A DNA stretch of 64,000 nucleotides from Lachnospiraceae bacterium. GTDB taxonomy: Bacteria > Bacillota > Clostridia > Lachnospirales > Lachnospiraceae. Under the pieces are notes generated by a model, which saw nothing but the letters and a program-made list of their open reading frames with translations, had not been told where the DNA came from and did not search any database. This document shows, in pieces, positions 30,575 to 39,933 of this stretch; within the stretch, counting starts at the first letter, position 1; every line of letters starts with the position of its first letter. The position numbers and the translations under genes were made by a program. The stretch spans positions 62,001-126,000 of the forward strand of contig CAAEWE010000040.1 in assembly GCA_900759665.1 (NCBI GenBank), read 5' to 3'.

Positions 30575-32023
30575 ATGAAACAGTTTGATAAACGTAATTT
30601 AACCATGGTGATGGATTTTTATGAGCTGACTATGAGTAACGGGTATTTCCGGGAGCAGGACAGAGATACCCGTGTGGCATTTGATGTATTTTACCGCAAA
30701 AATCCCGACGGCGGCGGGTATTCCATTTTTGCAGGACTGGAGCAGATCATAGAATATATTCAGGATCTTCATTTTGATGATGACGATATCGCGTATCTGC
30801 GGGAGCAGAAGATCTTTGAGGAGGATTTTCTGGAGTATCTGCGGAATTTCAGGTTTGAGGGAGATCTCTATGCATTCCCGGAGGGGACGATCATGTATCC
30901 GAATGAGCCGATCCTGACGATCGTAGCACCACTGATCGATGCACAGCTTGTGGAGACGGCAGTGCTGTTGCAGGTCAATCATCAGTCTCTGGTGGCGACC
31001 AAGGCTAGCCGTATCGTCCGGGCGGCACAGGGCAGAGCTGTCTCTGATTTTGGTGCCAGACGTGCCCACAATATGGATGCGGCAGTATATGGTGCCAGAG
31101 CAGCGTATATTGGCGGCGTCAATGGAACGGCGACGGTGCTCTCCGGAGAAATGTTTGGGATTCCGGTAGGCGGAACTATGGCGCACAGCTGGGTAATGTA
31201 CTATGAGGACGAGTACACGGCATTTAAAAAGTATGCGGAGACATACCCGGATGGAACCGTACTTCTCATTGATACCTATGACGTATTAAAGAGCGGTGTG
31301 CCAAATGCGATCCGGATCGCCAAAGAGGTGCTGGAGCCGATGGGCAAGCGTCTCAAGGGCGTGCGCATTGACAGCGGTGACCTGGCATACTTGTCCAAAA
31401 AGACCCGGAAAATGCTGGATGAAGCAGGTCTTACAGACTGCCAGATCGTAGCCTCCAATAGTCTTGACGAATACACGATCTCTTCTCTGATCGATCAGGG
31501 GGGCTGTATTGACAGCTTTGGCGTGGGGGAACGTCTGATCACCTCCAAGAGTGAGCCGGTCTTCGGAGCTGTCTACAAGATATCTGCCGTAAAGCGTGAT
31601 GGCGTATATCAGCCAAGGATCAAGGTTTCTGAAAATGTGGAGAAGATCACGAATCCAGGACTGAAAAAGGTATATCGTATCTATGATGAGACAGGAAAGG
31701 CGGTAGCGGATCTCATCGGCAAATATGATGAGGAAATTGATCTTGCCAAGCCGTTCCGCTATGTGGATCCGGTTGCTCCATGGCGTCAGCGTACCTTTGA
31801 TAACTGCACGGGAAAGGAGCTTCAGGTGCCGATCTTTAAGGACGGAAAGCTGGTTTATAAGCTGCCGTCTCTGGAGGAGATCCGTGCCTATGTCAAGGAG
31901 CAGATGAAGGAGGAGATGTGGCCGGAGGAGCAGCGTTTTGAAAATCCTCATGTGCATTATCTGGATATGACACCAGATTATTATGATATGAAGATGGAAC
32001 TGCTGTATGAGGTGCAGAAGTAG
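30575..32023 (+). CDS. pncB: Nicotinate phosphoribosyltransferase
   Basis: This 482-residue enzyme converts nicotinate and phosphoribosyl pyrophosphate to nicotinate mononucleotide, the entry step of NAD salvage. Visible family motifs are TMVMDFYELTMSNGYF at the N terminus, VSDFGARRAHNMDAAVYGARAAY in part, GIPVGGTMAHSWVM, the phosphoribosyl-binding VRIDSGDLAYLS, and GVGERLITSKSEPVFG. ATG 30575 is preferred to an in-frame start at 30527 since the family begins close to the LTMVMDFYE motif; GAAAGG lies 12 bases upstream. Third gene of the NrtR operon. Confidence 0.93.
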   Translation: MKQFDKRNLTMVMDFYELTMSNGYFREQDRDTRVAFDVFYRKNPDGGGYSIFAGLEQIIEYIQDLHFDDDDIAYLREQKIFEEDFLEYLRNFRFEGDLYAFPEGTIMYPNEPILTIVAPLIDAQLVETAVLLQVNHQSLVATKASRIVRAAQGRAVSDFGARRAHNMDAAVYGARAAYIGGVNGTATVLSGEMFGIPVGGTMAHSWVMYYEDEYTAFKKYAETYPDGTVLLIDTYDVLKSGVPNAIRIAKEVLEPMGKRLKGVRIDSGDLAYLSKKTRKMLDEAGLTDCQIVASNSLDEYTISSLIDQGGCIDSFGVGERLITSKSEPVFGAVYKISAVKRDGVYQPRIKVSENVEKITNPGLKKVYRIYDETGKAVADLIGKYDEEIDLAKPFRYVDPVAPWRQRTFDNCTGKELQVPIFKDGKLVYKLPSLEEIRAYVKEQMKEEMWPEEQRFENPHVHYLDMTPDYYDMKMELLYEVQK

Positions 32024-32132
32024 TTCTGGCAGCACAGTCAAATTTCCCGGAATGGTTGACAAATCGGGGGAGGAATACTAAAGTAAATAAGATAGGGTTA
32101 TTATAAGAAAATTAGGAAAAGAGGGACAGCAG

Positions 32133-34112
32133 ATGGCAGAGAAAAAGAGATTTTATCTGACAACCGCAATTGCGTATACGTCAGGAAAACCACATATCGG
32201 TAACACATATGAAGCCGTTCTGGCAGACAGTATCGTGCGTTTCAAGAGACAGCAGGGATATGATGTCCGTTTTCAGACAGGAACGGATGAGCATGGCCAG
32301 AAGATCGAGCTGAAGGCAGAGGAAGCCGGAATTACACCAAAGAAATTTGTAGATGATGTTTCCGGACAGATCAAGACAATCTGGGATCTGATGAATACGT
32401 CTTATGATCGTTTTATCCGTACAACGGATGAGGATCATGAGAAGCAGGTGCAGAAGATCTTCAAAAAGCTTTATGACCAGGGCGATATTTATAAAGGATT
32501 TTATGAAGGCATGTACTGTACACCTTGCGAGTCCTTCTTTACACAGTCCCAGCTTGTGGACGGAAAGTGTCCGGACTGCGGACGTCCCTGCCAGCCGGCA
32601 AAGGAGGAGGCATATTTTCTGAAGCTCAGCAAATATGCAGACCGTCTGATCGAGCATATCAATACACATCCGGAGTTTATTCAGCCGGAGTCCCGCAAAA
32701 ACGAGATGATGAACAACTTCCTTCTCCCGGGACTGCAGGATCTGTGTGTCTCCAGAACTTCATTCAAATGGGGTATCCCGGTAGATTTCGATCCGGATCA
32801 TGTGGTATATGTATGGCTTGATGCACTCAGCAACTATATTACAGGACTTGGCTACGATGTGGACGGGGAGAACCGCCTCGATGAGAACGGAGAGGATCTT
32901 TATAAGAAGTTCTGGCCGGCGGATCTCCATCTGATCGGAAAGGATATTATCCGTTTCCATACAATTTACTGGCCGATCATTCTTATGGCTCTGGGTGAGC
33001 CGCTGCCGAAGCAGGTATTTGGTCATCCGTGGCTGCTGCAGGGCGATGGTAAGATGAGTAAATCCAAAGGAAATGTAATCTATGCAGACGATCTTGTAGA
33101 TATGTTTGGTGTCGATGCTGTCCGTTATTTCGTACTTCATGAGATGCCATTTGAGAATGACGGCGTCATCACATGGGAGCTTATGGTAGAGCGTATGAAT
33201 TCTGATCTTGCCAATACACTGGGCAATCTGGTCAACCGTACTATTTCCATGACGAACAAATATCTTGGTGGTGTTGCAGAGGATAAGGGTGTTACAGAGG
33301 CGGTAGATGATGATCTGAAGGCCGTGGTACTGGCAGCACCAAAGAAGGTGGAGGAGAAAATGGATAAGCTCCGTGTAGCCGATGCCATCACAGAGGTATT
33401 CACCATCTTTAAGAGATGTAACAAATATATTGACGAGACAGAGCCTTGGATCCTTGGAAAGGACGAGGCGAAAAAGAACCGTCTTTCTACAGTGCTTTAC
33501 AATCTGTTGGAAAGCATTACCATTGGTGCAAGCCTGTTGGAGTCCTTTATGCCGGATACGACAGACCGTATCCTCGCCCAGATCGGTGCCACAAAGCGTC
33601 CGTTGGAGGAGATGGATCATTTCGGCGGTTATGTAAACGGTACAAAGGTAACAGAGAAGCCGGAGATTTTATTTGCCCGTCTTGATATGGACGAGGTAAA
33701 AGTGAAGGCGGAGGAGATTCAGAAGGCACAGGCGGCAGCCAACGGCGGCGGTGTTCCGGAAAATGTTATCGACATTGAGGCGAAGCCGGAGATCACCTTT
33801 GACGATTTCACGAAGATGCAGTTCCAGGTAGGCGAGATCATTGCCTGCGAGGAAGTAAAGAAGTCCAAGAAGCTTCTGTGCTCCCAGGTGCGTATCGGCA
33901 GCGAGGTCAAGCAGATCGTATCCGGAATCAAGCAGCACTACTCCGCAGAGGAGATGGTGGGCAAGAAGGTTATGGTTCTGGTAAACTTAAAGCCTGCGAA
34001 GCTGGCCGGTGTTTTGTCTGAGGGAATGCTTCTTTGCGCAGAGGATGCGGACGGCAATCTGGCTCTGGTAACGCCGGAGAAGGAGATGCCGGCAGGTGCG
34101 GAGATCTGTTAA
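32133..34112 (+). CDS. metG: Methionyl-tRNA synthetase
   Basis: Charges tRNA-Met. The 659-residue protein shows the class I HIGH box as HIGN (residues 22-25), a four-Cys zinc knuckle (CTPC about 130 and CPDC about 147), the KMSKS loop at about residue 305, the anticodon-binding helical domain, and a C-terminal Trbp111-like tRNA-binding domain (about residues 555-659, FTKMQFQVGEI to the C terminus). The linker before that domain is Glu/Lys/Ala-rich. The start follows AAAGAGGGACAGCAG. A possible promoter (TTGACA at 32056 with a weak -10) precedes it. No T-box or SAM riboswitch was seen. Confidence 0.96.
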   Translation: MAEKKRFYLTTAIAYTSGKPHIGNTYEAVLADSIVRFKRQQGYDVRFQTGTDEHGQKIELKAEEAGITPKKFVDDVSGQIKTIWDLMNTSYDRFIRTTDEDHEKQVQKIFKKLYDQGDIYKGFYEGMYCTPCESFFTQSQLVDGKCPDCGRPCQPAKEEAYFLKLSKYADRLIEHINTHPEFIQPESRKNEMMNNFLLPGLQDLCVSRTSFKWGIPVDFDPDHVVYVWLDALSNYITGLGYDVDGENRLDENGEDLYKKFWPADLHLIGKDIIRFHTIYWPIILMALGEPLPKQVFGHPWLLQGDGKMSKSKGNVIYADDLVDMFGVDAVRYFVLHEMPFENDGVITWELMVERMNSDLANTLGNLVNRTISMTNKYLGGVAEDKGVTEAVDDDLKAVVLAAPKKVEEKMDKLRVADAITEVFTIFKRCNKYIDETEPWILGKDEAKKNRLSTVLYNLLESITIGASLLESFMPDTTDRILAQIGATKRPLEEMDHFGGYVNGTKVTEKPEILFARLDMDEVKVKAEEIQKAQAAANGGGVPENVIDIEAKPEITFDDFTKMQFQVGEIIACEEVKKSKKLLCSQVRIGSEVKQIVSGIKQHYSAEEMVGKKVMVLVNLKPAKLAGVLSEGMLLCAEDADGNLALVTPEKEMPAGAEIC

Positions 34113-34140
34113 AAATTAGATGATATAGAATAGAGTCAAA

Positions 34141-34169
34141 AGGGAGCTGTCACGATGTGGCAGCTCCCT
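34141..34169. terminator. Bidirectional terminator between metG and phospholipid operon
   Basis: AGGGAGCTG and CAGCTCCCT form a perfect 9-bp stem. Runs of A/T flank both sides, so it can serve the two convergent transcripts. Confidence 0.8.
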
Positions 34170-34210
34170 CTTGCAAAAAATAAAAATTTGTCTTGTTTTC
34201 TTTATGTTCT

Positions 34211-34840
34211 TTATTTCCAAATTTTCCGTATCCTTCCCGCGATCCAGAATCCTACCTCAAATACTGCTATCCCCCCAAATACATCCACGATCACATGCTG
34301 CTTGATCAGCAGGGTCGATGCAAAAACGCCCAAAGACATCAAGATCGTAATGACTTTGTAGGTGCGGTTGGATCTTTTCAGGAGAAAAGCGGCACGGATA
34401 CATGCCCAGCTTTCCAGACAATGAATGGACGGAAAAAGATTGACCGGGGCATCCATGGTGTAGATCAGCTGTACCAGGCGGCTGCACAGACCGGTTCCGG
34501 TGATCTCCGGGCGGGTAAGCGTGGTTGGACACAGCAGAAAAAAGAAAAGACAGATGATTTTGGCACAGATATTGCTGATGGCAAAACGATAACACAACTC
34601 CTTACTGTCTCTGGCAATGAGAATATAACTGATACACCATTGGACGAATGCAAAAATATAAAAAAGAACAAAGGGAGCCACAAAGGGAAGGGCTTTGTCA
34701 AACGGAGTCTCCCAGCAGGAAAAGGTCAGAAAGCGGCGAAGCTGACCGGTTCCGGTATAAACAAAGGTGTTGACCAGGAGAGCCATTCCCAGTGGGAGAA
34801 TCGCATATTTTGGTATCCATGATTTAAGTCTGTTTTGCAT
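34211..34840 (-). CDS. PAP2-superfamily membrane phosphatase/transferase
   Basis: This 209-residue polytopic membrane protein carries the two conserved parts of the PAP2/inositol-phosphorylceramide-synthase-like superfamily: NLFPSIHCLESW (about residues 137-148, the PSxH motif) and KQHVIVDVFGG (about 183-193, the HxxxD motif). It would act on lipid phosphates or transfer a phospho-head group at the membrane. It overlaps the end of psd by 17 bases and is the last gene of the phospholipid operon, which supports a lipid role. Confidence 0.8.
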   Translation of the reverse strand: MQNRLKSWIPKYAILPLGMALLVNTFVYTGTGQLRRFLTFSCWETPFDKALPFVAPFVLFYIFAFVQWCISYILIARDSKELCYRFAISNICAKIICLFFFLLCPTTLTRPEITGTGLCSRLVQLIYTMDAPVNLFPSIHCLESWACIRAAFLLKRSNRTYKVITILMSLGVFASTLLIKQHVIVDVFGGIAVFEVGFWIAGRIRKIWK

Positions 34841-35642
34841 GTCCGATCACCTCTCCCAATTTTACCGGGGTTTCTTTTCCAAGCAGAGAATGCTTCAGGA
34901 GATCCTGACGGATCCGCACCTGATCCGGTTCGATCAACACAATGACCGTGGAACCGCCATATTGAAAAAATCCCTTTTCTTTGCCACGGACGGCGGTTCC
35001 TTTGCCCTCGTGATTGACAATGCGTCCCACCAGCATAGCCCCCACCTCCATCTGGACAACCGTGCCGAAATGGGTGGTTCGGATCAAGGTATATTCGCGG
35101 CTGTTTTCTGTGAAAACCGGCACCTGTTCCAGCGCAATAGGGCGTACCGTGTGAAGCACACCGGGGATAAAAAAGTTTTTGCTTTTGGCTCCGGAGTCCA
35201 CATAGCAGTAGCGGTGGTAATGATCCACGCAAAGGCGAAAAACGAGACAGTAACCGCCTTGGTAACGGGCTGCCAGCGTATTGCTGTGAAGCAGGGACGG
35301 TAATGTATAATGGCTCTGTTTAATGGGCAGAACTGTGTCTCCCTGAACCGGCCAGACTGATAAAAGACCGTCACACGGGGCAATCAGATGCTCCGGATCC
35401 CGGTCGATGGGGCGAAGTCCATCCCGGATCTTTCGGGAGAAGAAATCGTTAAAACTAAGCACATTGTCCATTTCATAGTCAGACAGCCTGATCCGGTTAT
35501 GACGTGCAAACGGTCTGACCAGGAAATGGGACAGATTCGAATCCAGAAAGGCACCGCAGGCTTTTGATAATGCCGGAGCAGTCAAGGGCTTTAGGAGCAG
35601 TCTGCCCGGTGTTGTATGGTAAAGAAAGTGAAGAGTGTCCAT
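34824..35642 (-). CDS. psd: Phosphatidylserine decarboxylase
   Basis: The enzyme makes phosphatidylethanolamine from phosphatidylserine. The 272-residue protein contains SFNDFFSRKI (about residues 63-72), the catalytic-Asp/His area APCDGLLSV, VDHYHRY, HFGTVVQMEVGAMLVGRI in outline, and the self-cleavage motif FQYGGSTVI (about 226-234), where Ser becomes the pyruvoyl group. The LGST of Escherichia coli is GGST here, as in the related Clostridia type. The start follows GGGGGGATATT. It lies between pssA and a PAP2 gene. Confidence 0.92.
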   Translation of the reverse strand: MDTLHFLYHTTPGRLLLKPLTAPALSKACGAFLDSNLSHFLVRPFARHNRIRLSDYEMDNVLSFNDFFSRKIRDGLRPIDRDPEHLIAPCDGLLSVWPVQGDTVLPIKQSHYTLPSLLHSNTLAARYQGGYCLVFRLCVDHYHRYCYVDSGAKSKNFFIPGVLHTVRPIALEQVPVFTENSREYTLIRTTHFGTVVQMEVGAMLVGRIVNHEGKGTAVRGKEKGFFQYGGSTVIVLIEPDQVRIRQDLLKHSLLGKETPVKLGEVIGHAKQT

Positions 35643-35681
35643 AATATCCCCCCATTTCTGAGCAATTTGCTGCGAAGAGGC

Positions 35682-35712
35682 GAAGTGAAATTCGCAAATG
35701 TGATTTCACTTC
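35682..35712 (-). other. Hairpin between pssA and psd
   Basis: GAAGTGAAAT and ATTTCACTTC form a perfect 10-bp stem with an 11-base loop in the 103-base gap. There is no T-run, so it may act in mRNA processing or differential expression rather than full termination. Confidence 0.4.
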
Positions 35713-35745
35713 TGTTATCATAGTTATTTAATTTTGCGTCAATGA

Positions 35746-36456
35746 CTAATGTCTCAGCCACAACAGTTTTAAGATCAGAATCACAAACTCCACAGCACCA
35801 AATCCGATCAACAGGGAAATTCCGCGATTCTGCGGTTTTTTGATCTGTATCCTGGACAGGAAAAAAAGTCCTGTCAGGATCATCACTCCAAAGTAAAGAA
35901 GAGTCAGATCAGCACGAAGCAGAAGATGGAACAGCAACACCGCCGGAAAGATCAAGGCTGCAGTTGTCACAGGCAGACCGGTGTAGATCTTGGCTCCCGT
36001 TTCGTCGCGGTTCTGATCCTCCTCCTCCATGACATTGAAATATGCAAGACGGATCATTGCCGCCAGCACATACAGTACAGCGATAAAGGTCAGAACGATC
36101 TGTGTTGGTTTCTGATAATGTGTCAGTACATAACAGGTAAATCCGGAAAGTCCCGGTGTACGGATAGCGTATCGGAGCATGGAAATCCCAATACAGGCAG
36201 GAAGCAGGCCGAATGCAACCAGATCCGATAAAGAATCGATCTGAATACCGAAGTTTTTCATCTGGTCGGTTCGGTTCTTTTTGGTGCGGGCAACCTTTCC
36301 GTCAAAGGTATCGCATAATCCCGAAAAAAGCAGAAAGAACATTCCCAGATAAGGGTGTCCTATTCCGTTCAGGCAAAGCATAATACCGGTTGTCCCCGAC
36401 ATCAGTGACAGGTAGGTAAGGATTACCGTGTAATCATAAAATCCAATCATTTTCAT
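35746..36456 (-). CDS. pssA: CDP-diacylglycerol-serine O-phosphatidyltransferase
   Basis: This 236-residue membrane enzyme of the CDP-alcohol phosphatidyltransferase family makes phosphatidylserine. The family signature is complete: DTFDGKVAR, then G-IQI-D-SLS-D (about residues 49-79), supplying the metal-binding Asp residues. Six to eight hydrophobic helices follow the expected pattern. The serine specificity is inferred from the adjacent psd gene. The start overlaps the end of the upstream flippase-like gene by four bases (ATGA), indicating coupling. Confidence 0.9.
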   Translation of the reverse strand: MKMIGFYDYTVILTYLSLMSGTTGIMLCLNGIGHPYLGMFFLLFSGLCDTFDGKVARTKKNRTDQMKNFGIQIDSLSDLVAFGLLPACIGISMLRYAIRTPGLSGFTCYVLTHYQKPTQIVLTFIAVLYVLAAMIRLAYFNVMEEEDQNRDETGAKIYTGLPVTTAALIFPAVLLFHLLLRADLTLLYFGVMILTGLFFLSRIQIKKPQNRGISLLIGFGAVEFVILILKLLWLRH

Positions 36457-37508
36457 TTCTCCATTTTCATTTTTCTTTTGCGAAGTATAACATAACCTGC
36501 GATCACCGTGATCAGGCTCACAAGAATGCAGACATAGAAAGAGAGTCCGCGGCTTAAGATCTCCAGCCGGAATGCCTCATCCCTCGGCATAAGCCGGCAA
36601 TAGCCCTTGAGCATCAGATAATCCGTGACTCCCATGCCTCCCGGAATCGGTACGCAGTTTGATCCCAGCACCACGTAGATCTGCGTGGCCAGTAGATGGG
36701 GCAGCTTATGCAGATCGCCGTGCATGGCACCGAAGGAAAATAAGGTGACAATGATCTGTGACATGCGCTGCAGCACATTGAGAAGGTACACTTTCCATAG
36801 CATTCTGCGTCCCCCGAGTACGGCATCCACACAGTGGCTGTACTTCTCAAGGGAAGCAGAAAGCTTGCGTTCAATGCGTCTGGCGAGGCGGTGGCAGTGC
36901 AGCCGGTGCAGTAATCCGGCAATGCCTAGGCAGATGGACTTCATGAGTGCCTGCTTCCGGAGCAGCATATAAAATAATATGCCAAGTCCTGCAAGGATCA
37001 CACCTCCCGCTACGATCAGAATACGACAGGCAATGCTGAAATTCAGAAAGATCTTTGGAAAGATCAGAATGTCTGCGATGCTGATGCTGATGATCGCCAG
37101 TGTATACATGATCAGATTCAGCAGGAGGGCAGTCATAACTGCTGTCACCGGAATACCATCCTGTACCATAAAGAATGCACTGGCAGGCTGTCCGCCGGAG
37201 GCAGAAGGGGTAATGGCAGAAAAATACACATCTGCCGCAGAATAAATAAATCCCTGTGTCCGCTTTACCGGATACCCCATATGCTGCAGGATCGCCCGCA
37301 GAGCATCCCCCTCAAACCAGATAAATCCAAGCATACTGATACCAGCAGGCACAATGCCTTTCCAAGAGGCTTCCCGGAGACTGGCTGCCAGTTCATCCGG
37401 CGAAATGCCGCTTCCTTTAAATACGGCGTAGATGGTGATCAAAGCAAGGATCAAAGTGACAATAAAACAGATGATTTTGTTTCTATTATTATGTATGAGT
37501 TCTTTCAT
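36453..37508 (-). CDS. LPG-synthase transmembrane-like (flippase-like) protein
   Basis: This 351-residue protein has about eight membrane helices and matches the MprF N-terminal/UPF0104 family of lysylphosphatidylglycerol synthase transmembrane domains. Visible motifs are AADVYFSAITPSASGGQPASAF (split here as YFSAITPSASGG and QPASAFFM) and GSNCVPIPGGMGVTDYLML, both diagnostic. It lacks the cytosolic aminoacyltransferase domain, so it is likely a lipid flippase. As first gene of the operon with pssA, psd and PAP2 it probably handles phosphatidylserine/ethanolamine or a derivative. Confidence 0.82.
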   Translation of the reverse strand: MKELIHNNRNKIICFIVTLILALITIYAVFKGSGISPDELAASLREASWKGIVPAGISMLGFIWFEGDALRAILQHMGYPVKRTQGFIYSAADVYFSAITPSASGGQPASAFFMVQDGIPVTAVMTALLLNLIMYTLAIISISIADILIFPKIFLNFSIACRILIVAGGVILAGLGILFYMLLRKQALMKSICLGIAGLLHRLHCHRLARRIERKLSASLEKYSHCVDAVLGGRRMLWKVYLLNVLQRMSQIIVTLFSFGAMHGDLHKLPHLLATQIYVVLGSNCVPIPGGMGVTDYLMLKGYCRLMPRDEAFRLEILSRGLSFYVCILVSLITVIAGYVILRKRKMKMEK

Positions 37509-37752
37509 GTGTTAATGCTTATGCAAATGCATGATCCCTTATTATTGATAACGATGATAAGTTACCATAATACTATAACATAAAACAAATGATAAAGGGG
37601 GGTGTTATCATTAAAAAGAAGAAAAATTTAATAAACAGAGAAGGGGAATTATGGAATGGGGGGGAGCAGGTCAGTGATCCGTGGATTGCAAAGGCTTGGC
37701 GTGACGCTGGTACTGCTTACGGGAGATATTGAATTTTATTGATGAGCTATAC

Positions 37753-38460
37753 TTATCGGAACATATAAGAGAAATACGCTTCCTTAAATGTGGCATAATT
37801 ATTTCGGGAAATTGGGATGTTTGCTCCGGTTTTGGTACGGATCTCCGTTTTGGTAAACTGTTCTACATGGTTTAGATTTACAATATAACTGCGATGGCAC
37901 TTAAAGAAGCCCTTTTCCAGACGGAAGATTTCTTCACATTTGGAAAAAAGCTCTCGGATCTCTATGACGGTATCATTGGACAGGGATACCAGGACTCTTT
38001 TGTTCTGAGCCTCCAGATAATCCACATCCTCCAGCGTGATCCGGCAGAATCCGGTATCCGTCTGGGCGGTGAAAAACTCATGGGCGGAGAGGAAAGTTTC
38101 ACGGAATTCATCCAGTGTATCAAACAGACGGTCTGCTTTGATCGGTTTCATCAGGTAATTGAATGCTTTGACCTCATAGGAATCTACTGCATATTCACGG
38201 GAGGAGGTCAGAAAAATAACCGGGACGGACTGGTGGTCATGGCGAAGCTCCCGTACGGTGTCCATTCCGTTGAGAAGGGGCATGATGATATCAAGCAGGA
38301 TCAGATCCATGCAATAAGACTGATGTGCCTGGATCAGGTCGTCTCCGTTTGAGAAACGATATATAGTTACGTCAATTCTTCGTTGATCTGCCCATTGTTC
38401 TACAAGTTTTTCTGTTTCTTCTAAATATGATAATTCATCATCGCAAATGGCTATCTTCAT
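37753..38460 (-). CDS. LytTR-family response regulator
   Basis: This 235-residue regulator has a receiver domain (about residues 1-120; acidic pair in ICDDE, phospho-Asp in LILLDIIMP, Thr in VIFLTSS and Lys in MKPIKA) and a C-terminal LytTR DNA-binding domain (about 135-235; YLEAQNKRVLV, FKCHRSYIVNLNHV, IPISRNNY). The start ATG 38460 has GAGGT upstream; the frame continues further but without a ribosome site. The kinase gene lies 104 bases upstream, an unusually wide gap for such a pair. Confidence 0.9.
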   Translation of the reverse strand: MKIAICDDELSYLEETEKLVEQWADQRRIDVTIYRFSNGDDLIQAHQSYCMDLILLDIIMPLLNGMDTVRELRHDHQSVPVIFLTSSREYAVDSYEVKAFNYLMKPIKADRLFDTLDEFRETFLSAHEFFTAQTDTGFCRITLEDVDYLEAQNKRVLVSLSNDTVIEIRELFSKCEEIFRLEKGFFKCHRSYIVNLNHVEQFTKTEIRTKTGANIPISRNNYATFKEAYFSYMFR

Positions 38461-38564
38461 AAGCTGATACCTCAAAAAATAAACATGATGCAGGATCACG
38501 GAAATGCCTGGCGTTGAAGCAAACCGTGGCATCCGATGGGGTGAAATACTGTTTGAACCTGACA

Positions 38565-39833
38565 TCATACGATAATTCGTAGTATAAATGTATGGTTCAG
38601 TACAGAAAAGTGATACTGTCCGTGCAGCTGCTCTACATAGTATACAATACTTTTCACTCCAATTCCATGCCCTTTTTGAGCGGATGCAGGAATTCCGTCA
38701 ATAAATCTTGGCATTTTATCCACAGGATTCTCGATTTCCAGAAGTAACTGGTGATCCTTCTGTGTCAGGGAAAGTCGGGTCCATTTGTCTCCGGACTCCA
38801 GGTTTTCCAGGGAATGCATGGCATTTTCCAATGCATTTGACAGGATCGTGCAGATAGCGAGATCGGGACAGTGCAGAGTTTCACCGGTCCGGATCTCGCA
38901 GTGAAGGGTGAATCCCTTGTTGGAAAAACGCATCTGATAAATGGAAATGACCGAATTGATCATTTCATTACGGCTGTATTGTTCAATGATCGTCTCGTCA
39001 TAGGCAGCACCGATCTCTTTGATGTATCTGCGTGCCGGTTCGGCAGCCTCTCCCTGCAGCAGTGTCAGGAGGATATTCAGATGGTGCCGCATATCATGGC
39101 GCAGAATGGAAAGCTCCTGCTTGCTGTTCCGGACCTGATCGATCTCTTTTTGGATGGATAAAAGCTGGATCTCCATAAGATCGCTGTACTGGCGGATCTC
39201 CTGCTTCTTTTCGAATTCCTTATAATATACCAGCAGAAAGATCAGGTATGCGATGCAGAATGCAAAGCTCATAAATTCTACAACGGCTTTATTGCCGGAA
39301 TAGAGGAGGCTGGAAAACTTTGTGGTGGCATAATCAAAAATATAATACATCAACGGAAGAAATCCGATCACGCAAAGCTCCCGTTTCTCTTTGGCAAACA
39401 CCGCTGCAGTTGTGCGGCACACAAAGCGACAGAACAGAAAAAAGGTCACGATGGTCGTGGTGATACGTGCCGCATAATAGCACCAGTCCTGCCCGGTGAG
39501 AGTAAGGACAAATAAGCCGATCCATGTGCTTACCTGACAGCATAAATATGCGGAAAATACAGAAATAAAGCAGGAAAGCAGAGGATACTTATAATATAAA
39601 TACAAAAATAATGCCAGTGGCAGGTGAACGATCAATGGATAGATCTGCCGGGCAAAAGTATCATTTACAATTTGGGAAACGAACAGATAAGCCAGCCCTT
39701 CGCTGCAAAACAGAAGAAAAAGCGTGACAGTGTTTTTCAGATTTTGACGGACACCAAGAAAAAAAGCAGAAATGTAAATGCCAAACAGCAATGTAGTCAG
39801 ATCGTGGGTCATAGATAAAAATTCGATGGGCAT
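38565..39833 (-). CDS. GHKL sensor histidine kinase
   Basis: This 422-residue kinase has about six N-terminal membrane helices (residues 10-210), a coiled linker, the phospho-acceptor motif LRHDMRHHLN (about 245-254), the N box SNALENAMHSL and the G box GHGIGVKSI, all typical of GHKL/AgrC-like kinases paired with LytTR regulators. Such kinases usually sense peptides, but no peptide precursor gene with cysteine or double-glycine features was found. ATG 39833 is preferred because AAGGAGG lies eight bases upstream; ATG 39839 is only two bases from it. Confidence 0.88.
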   Translation of the reverse strand: MPIEFLSMTHDLTTLLFGIYISAFFLGVRQNLKNTVTLFLLFCSEGLAYLFVSQIVNDTFARQIYPLIVHLPLALFLYLYYKYPLLSCFISVFSAYLCCQVSTWIGLFVLTLTGQDWCYYAARITTTIVTFFLFCRFVCRTTAAVFAKEKRELCVIGFLPLMYYIFDYATTKFSSLLYSGNKAVVEFMSFAFCIAYLIFLLVYYKEFEKKQEIRQYSDLMEIQLLSIQKEIDQVRNSKQELSILRHDMRHHLNILLTLLQGEAAEPARRYIKEIGAAYDETIIEQYSRNEMINSVISIYQMRFSNKGFTLHCEIRTGETLHCPDLAICTILSNALENAMHSLENLESGDKWTRLSLTQKDHQLLLEIENPVDKMPRFIDGIPASAQKGHGIGVKSIVYYVEQLHGQYHFSVLNHTFILRIIV

Positions 39834-39862
39834 TGGCATTTCCTCCTTCCAGTCATAGTTTA

Positions 39863-39891
39863 ATTATAAAAGATTGATATAGGAAATACAA
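39863..39891 (-). promoter_or_regulatory. Promoter of the GHKL/LytTR operon
   Basis: On the minus strand TTGTAT (-35, 39886-39891) and TATAAT (-10, 39863-39868) are 17 bases apart, 30 bases before the kinase start. Confidence 0.6.
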
Positions 39892-39902
39892 CCTGTTATT
39901 TG

Positions 39903-39933
39903 TACCATTCACACCATATATGTTCCGTTCACG
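39903..39933. promoter_or_regulatory. LytTR-type direct repeat in divergent promoter region
   Basis: TACCATTCAC (39903-39912) and TTCCGTTCAC (39923-39932) are two similar words 20 bases apart start to start, close to the spacing of LytTR/AgrA-type direct repeats. They end 11 bases upstream of the -35 of the kinase promoter on the minus strand and about 32 bases before a TATAAT (39965-39970) facing the BspA-like gene on the plus strand, so they could serve either gene. Confidence 0.45.

Noticed and set aside
32024..32132. T-box or SAM riboswitch before metG
   Set aside because: The gap is only 109 bases and no T-box word or terminator/antiterminator pair is visible.
38461..38564. In-frame upstream extension of the LytTR regulator to 38568
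   Set aside because: The extra 36 residues have no ribosome site and do not belong to a receiver domain; ATG 38460 begins exactly at the conserved MKIAICDDE start.
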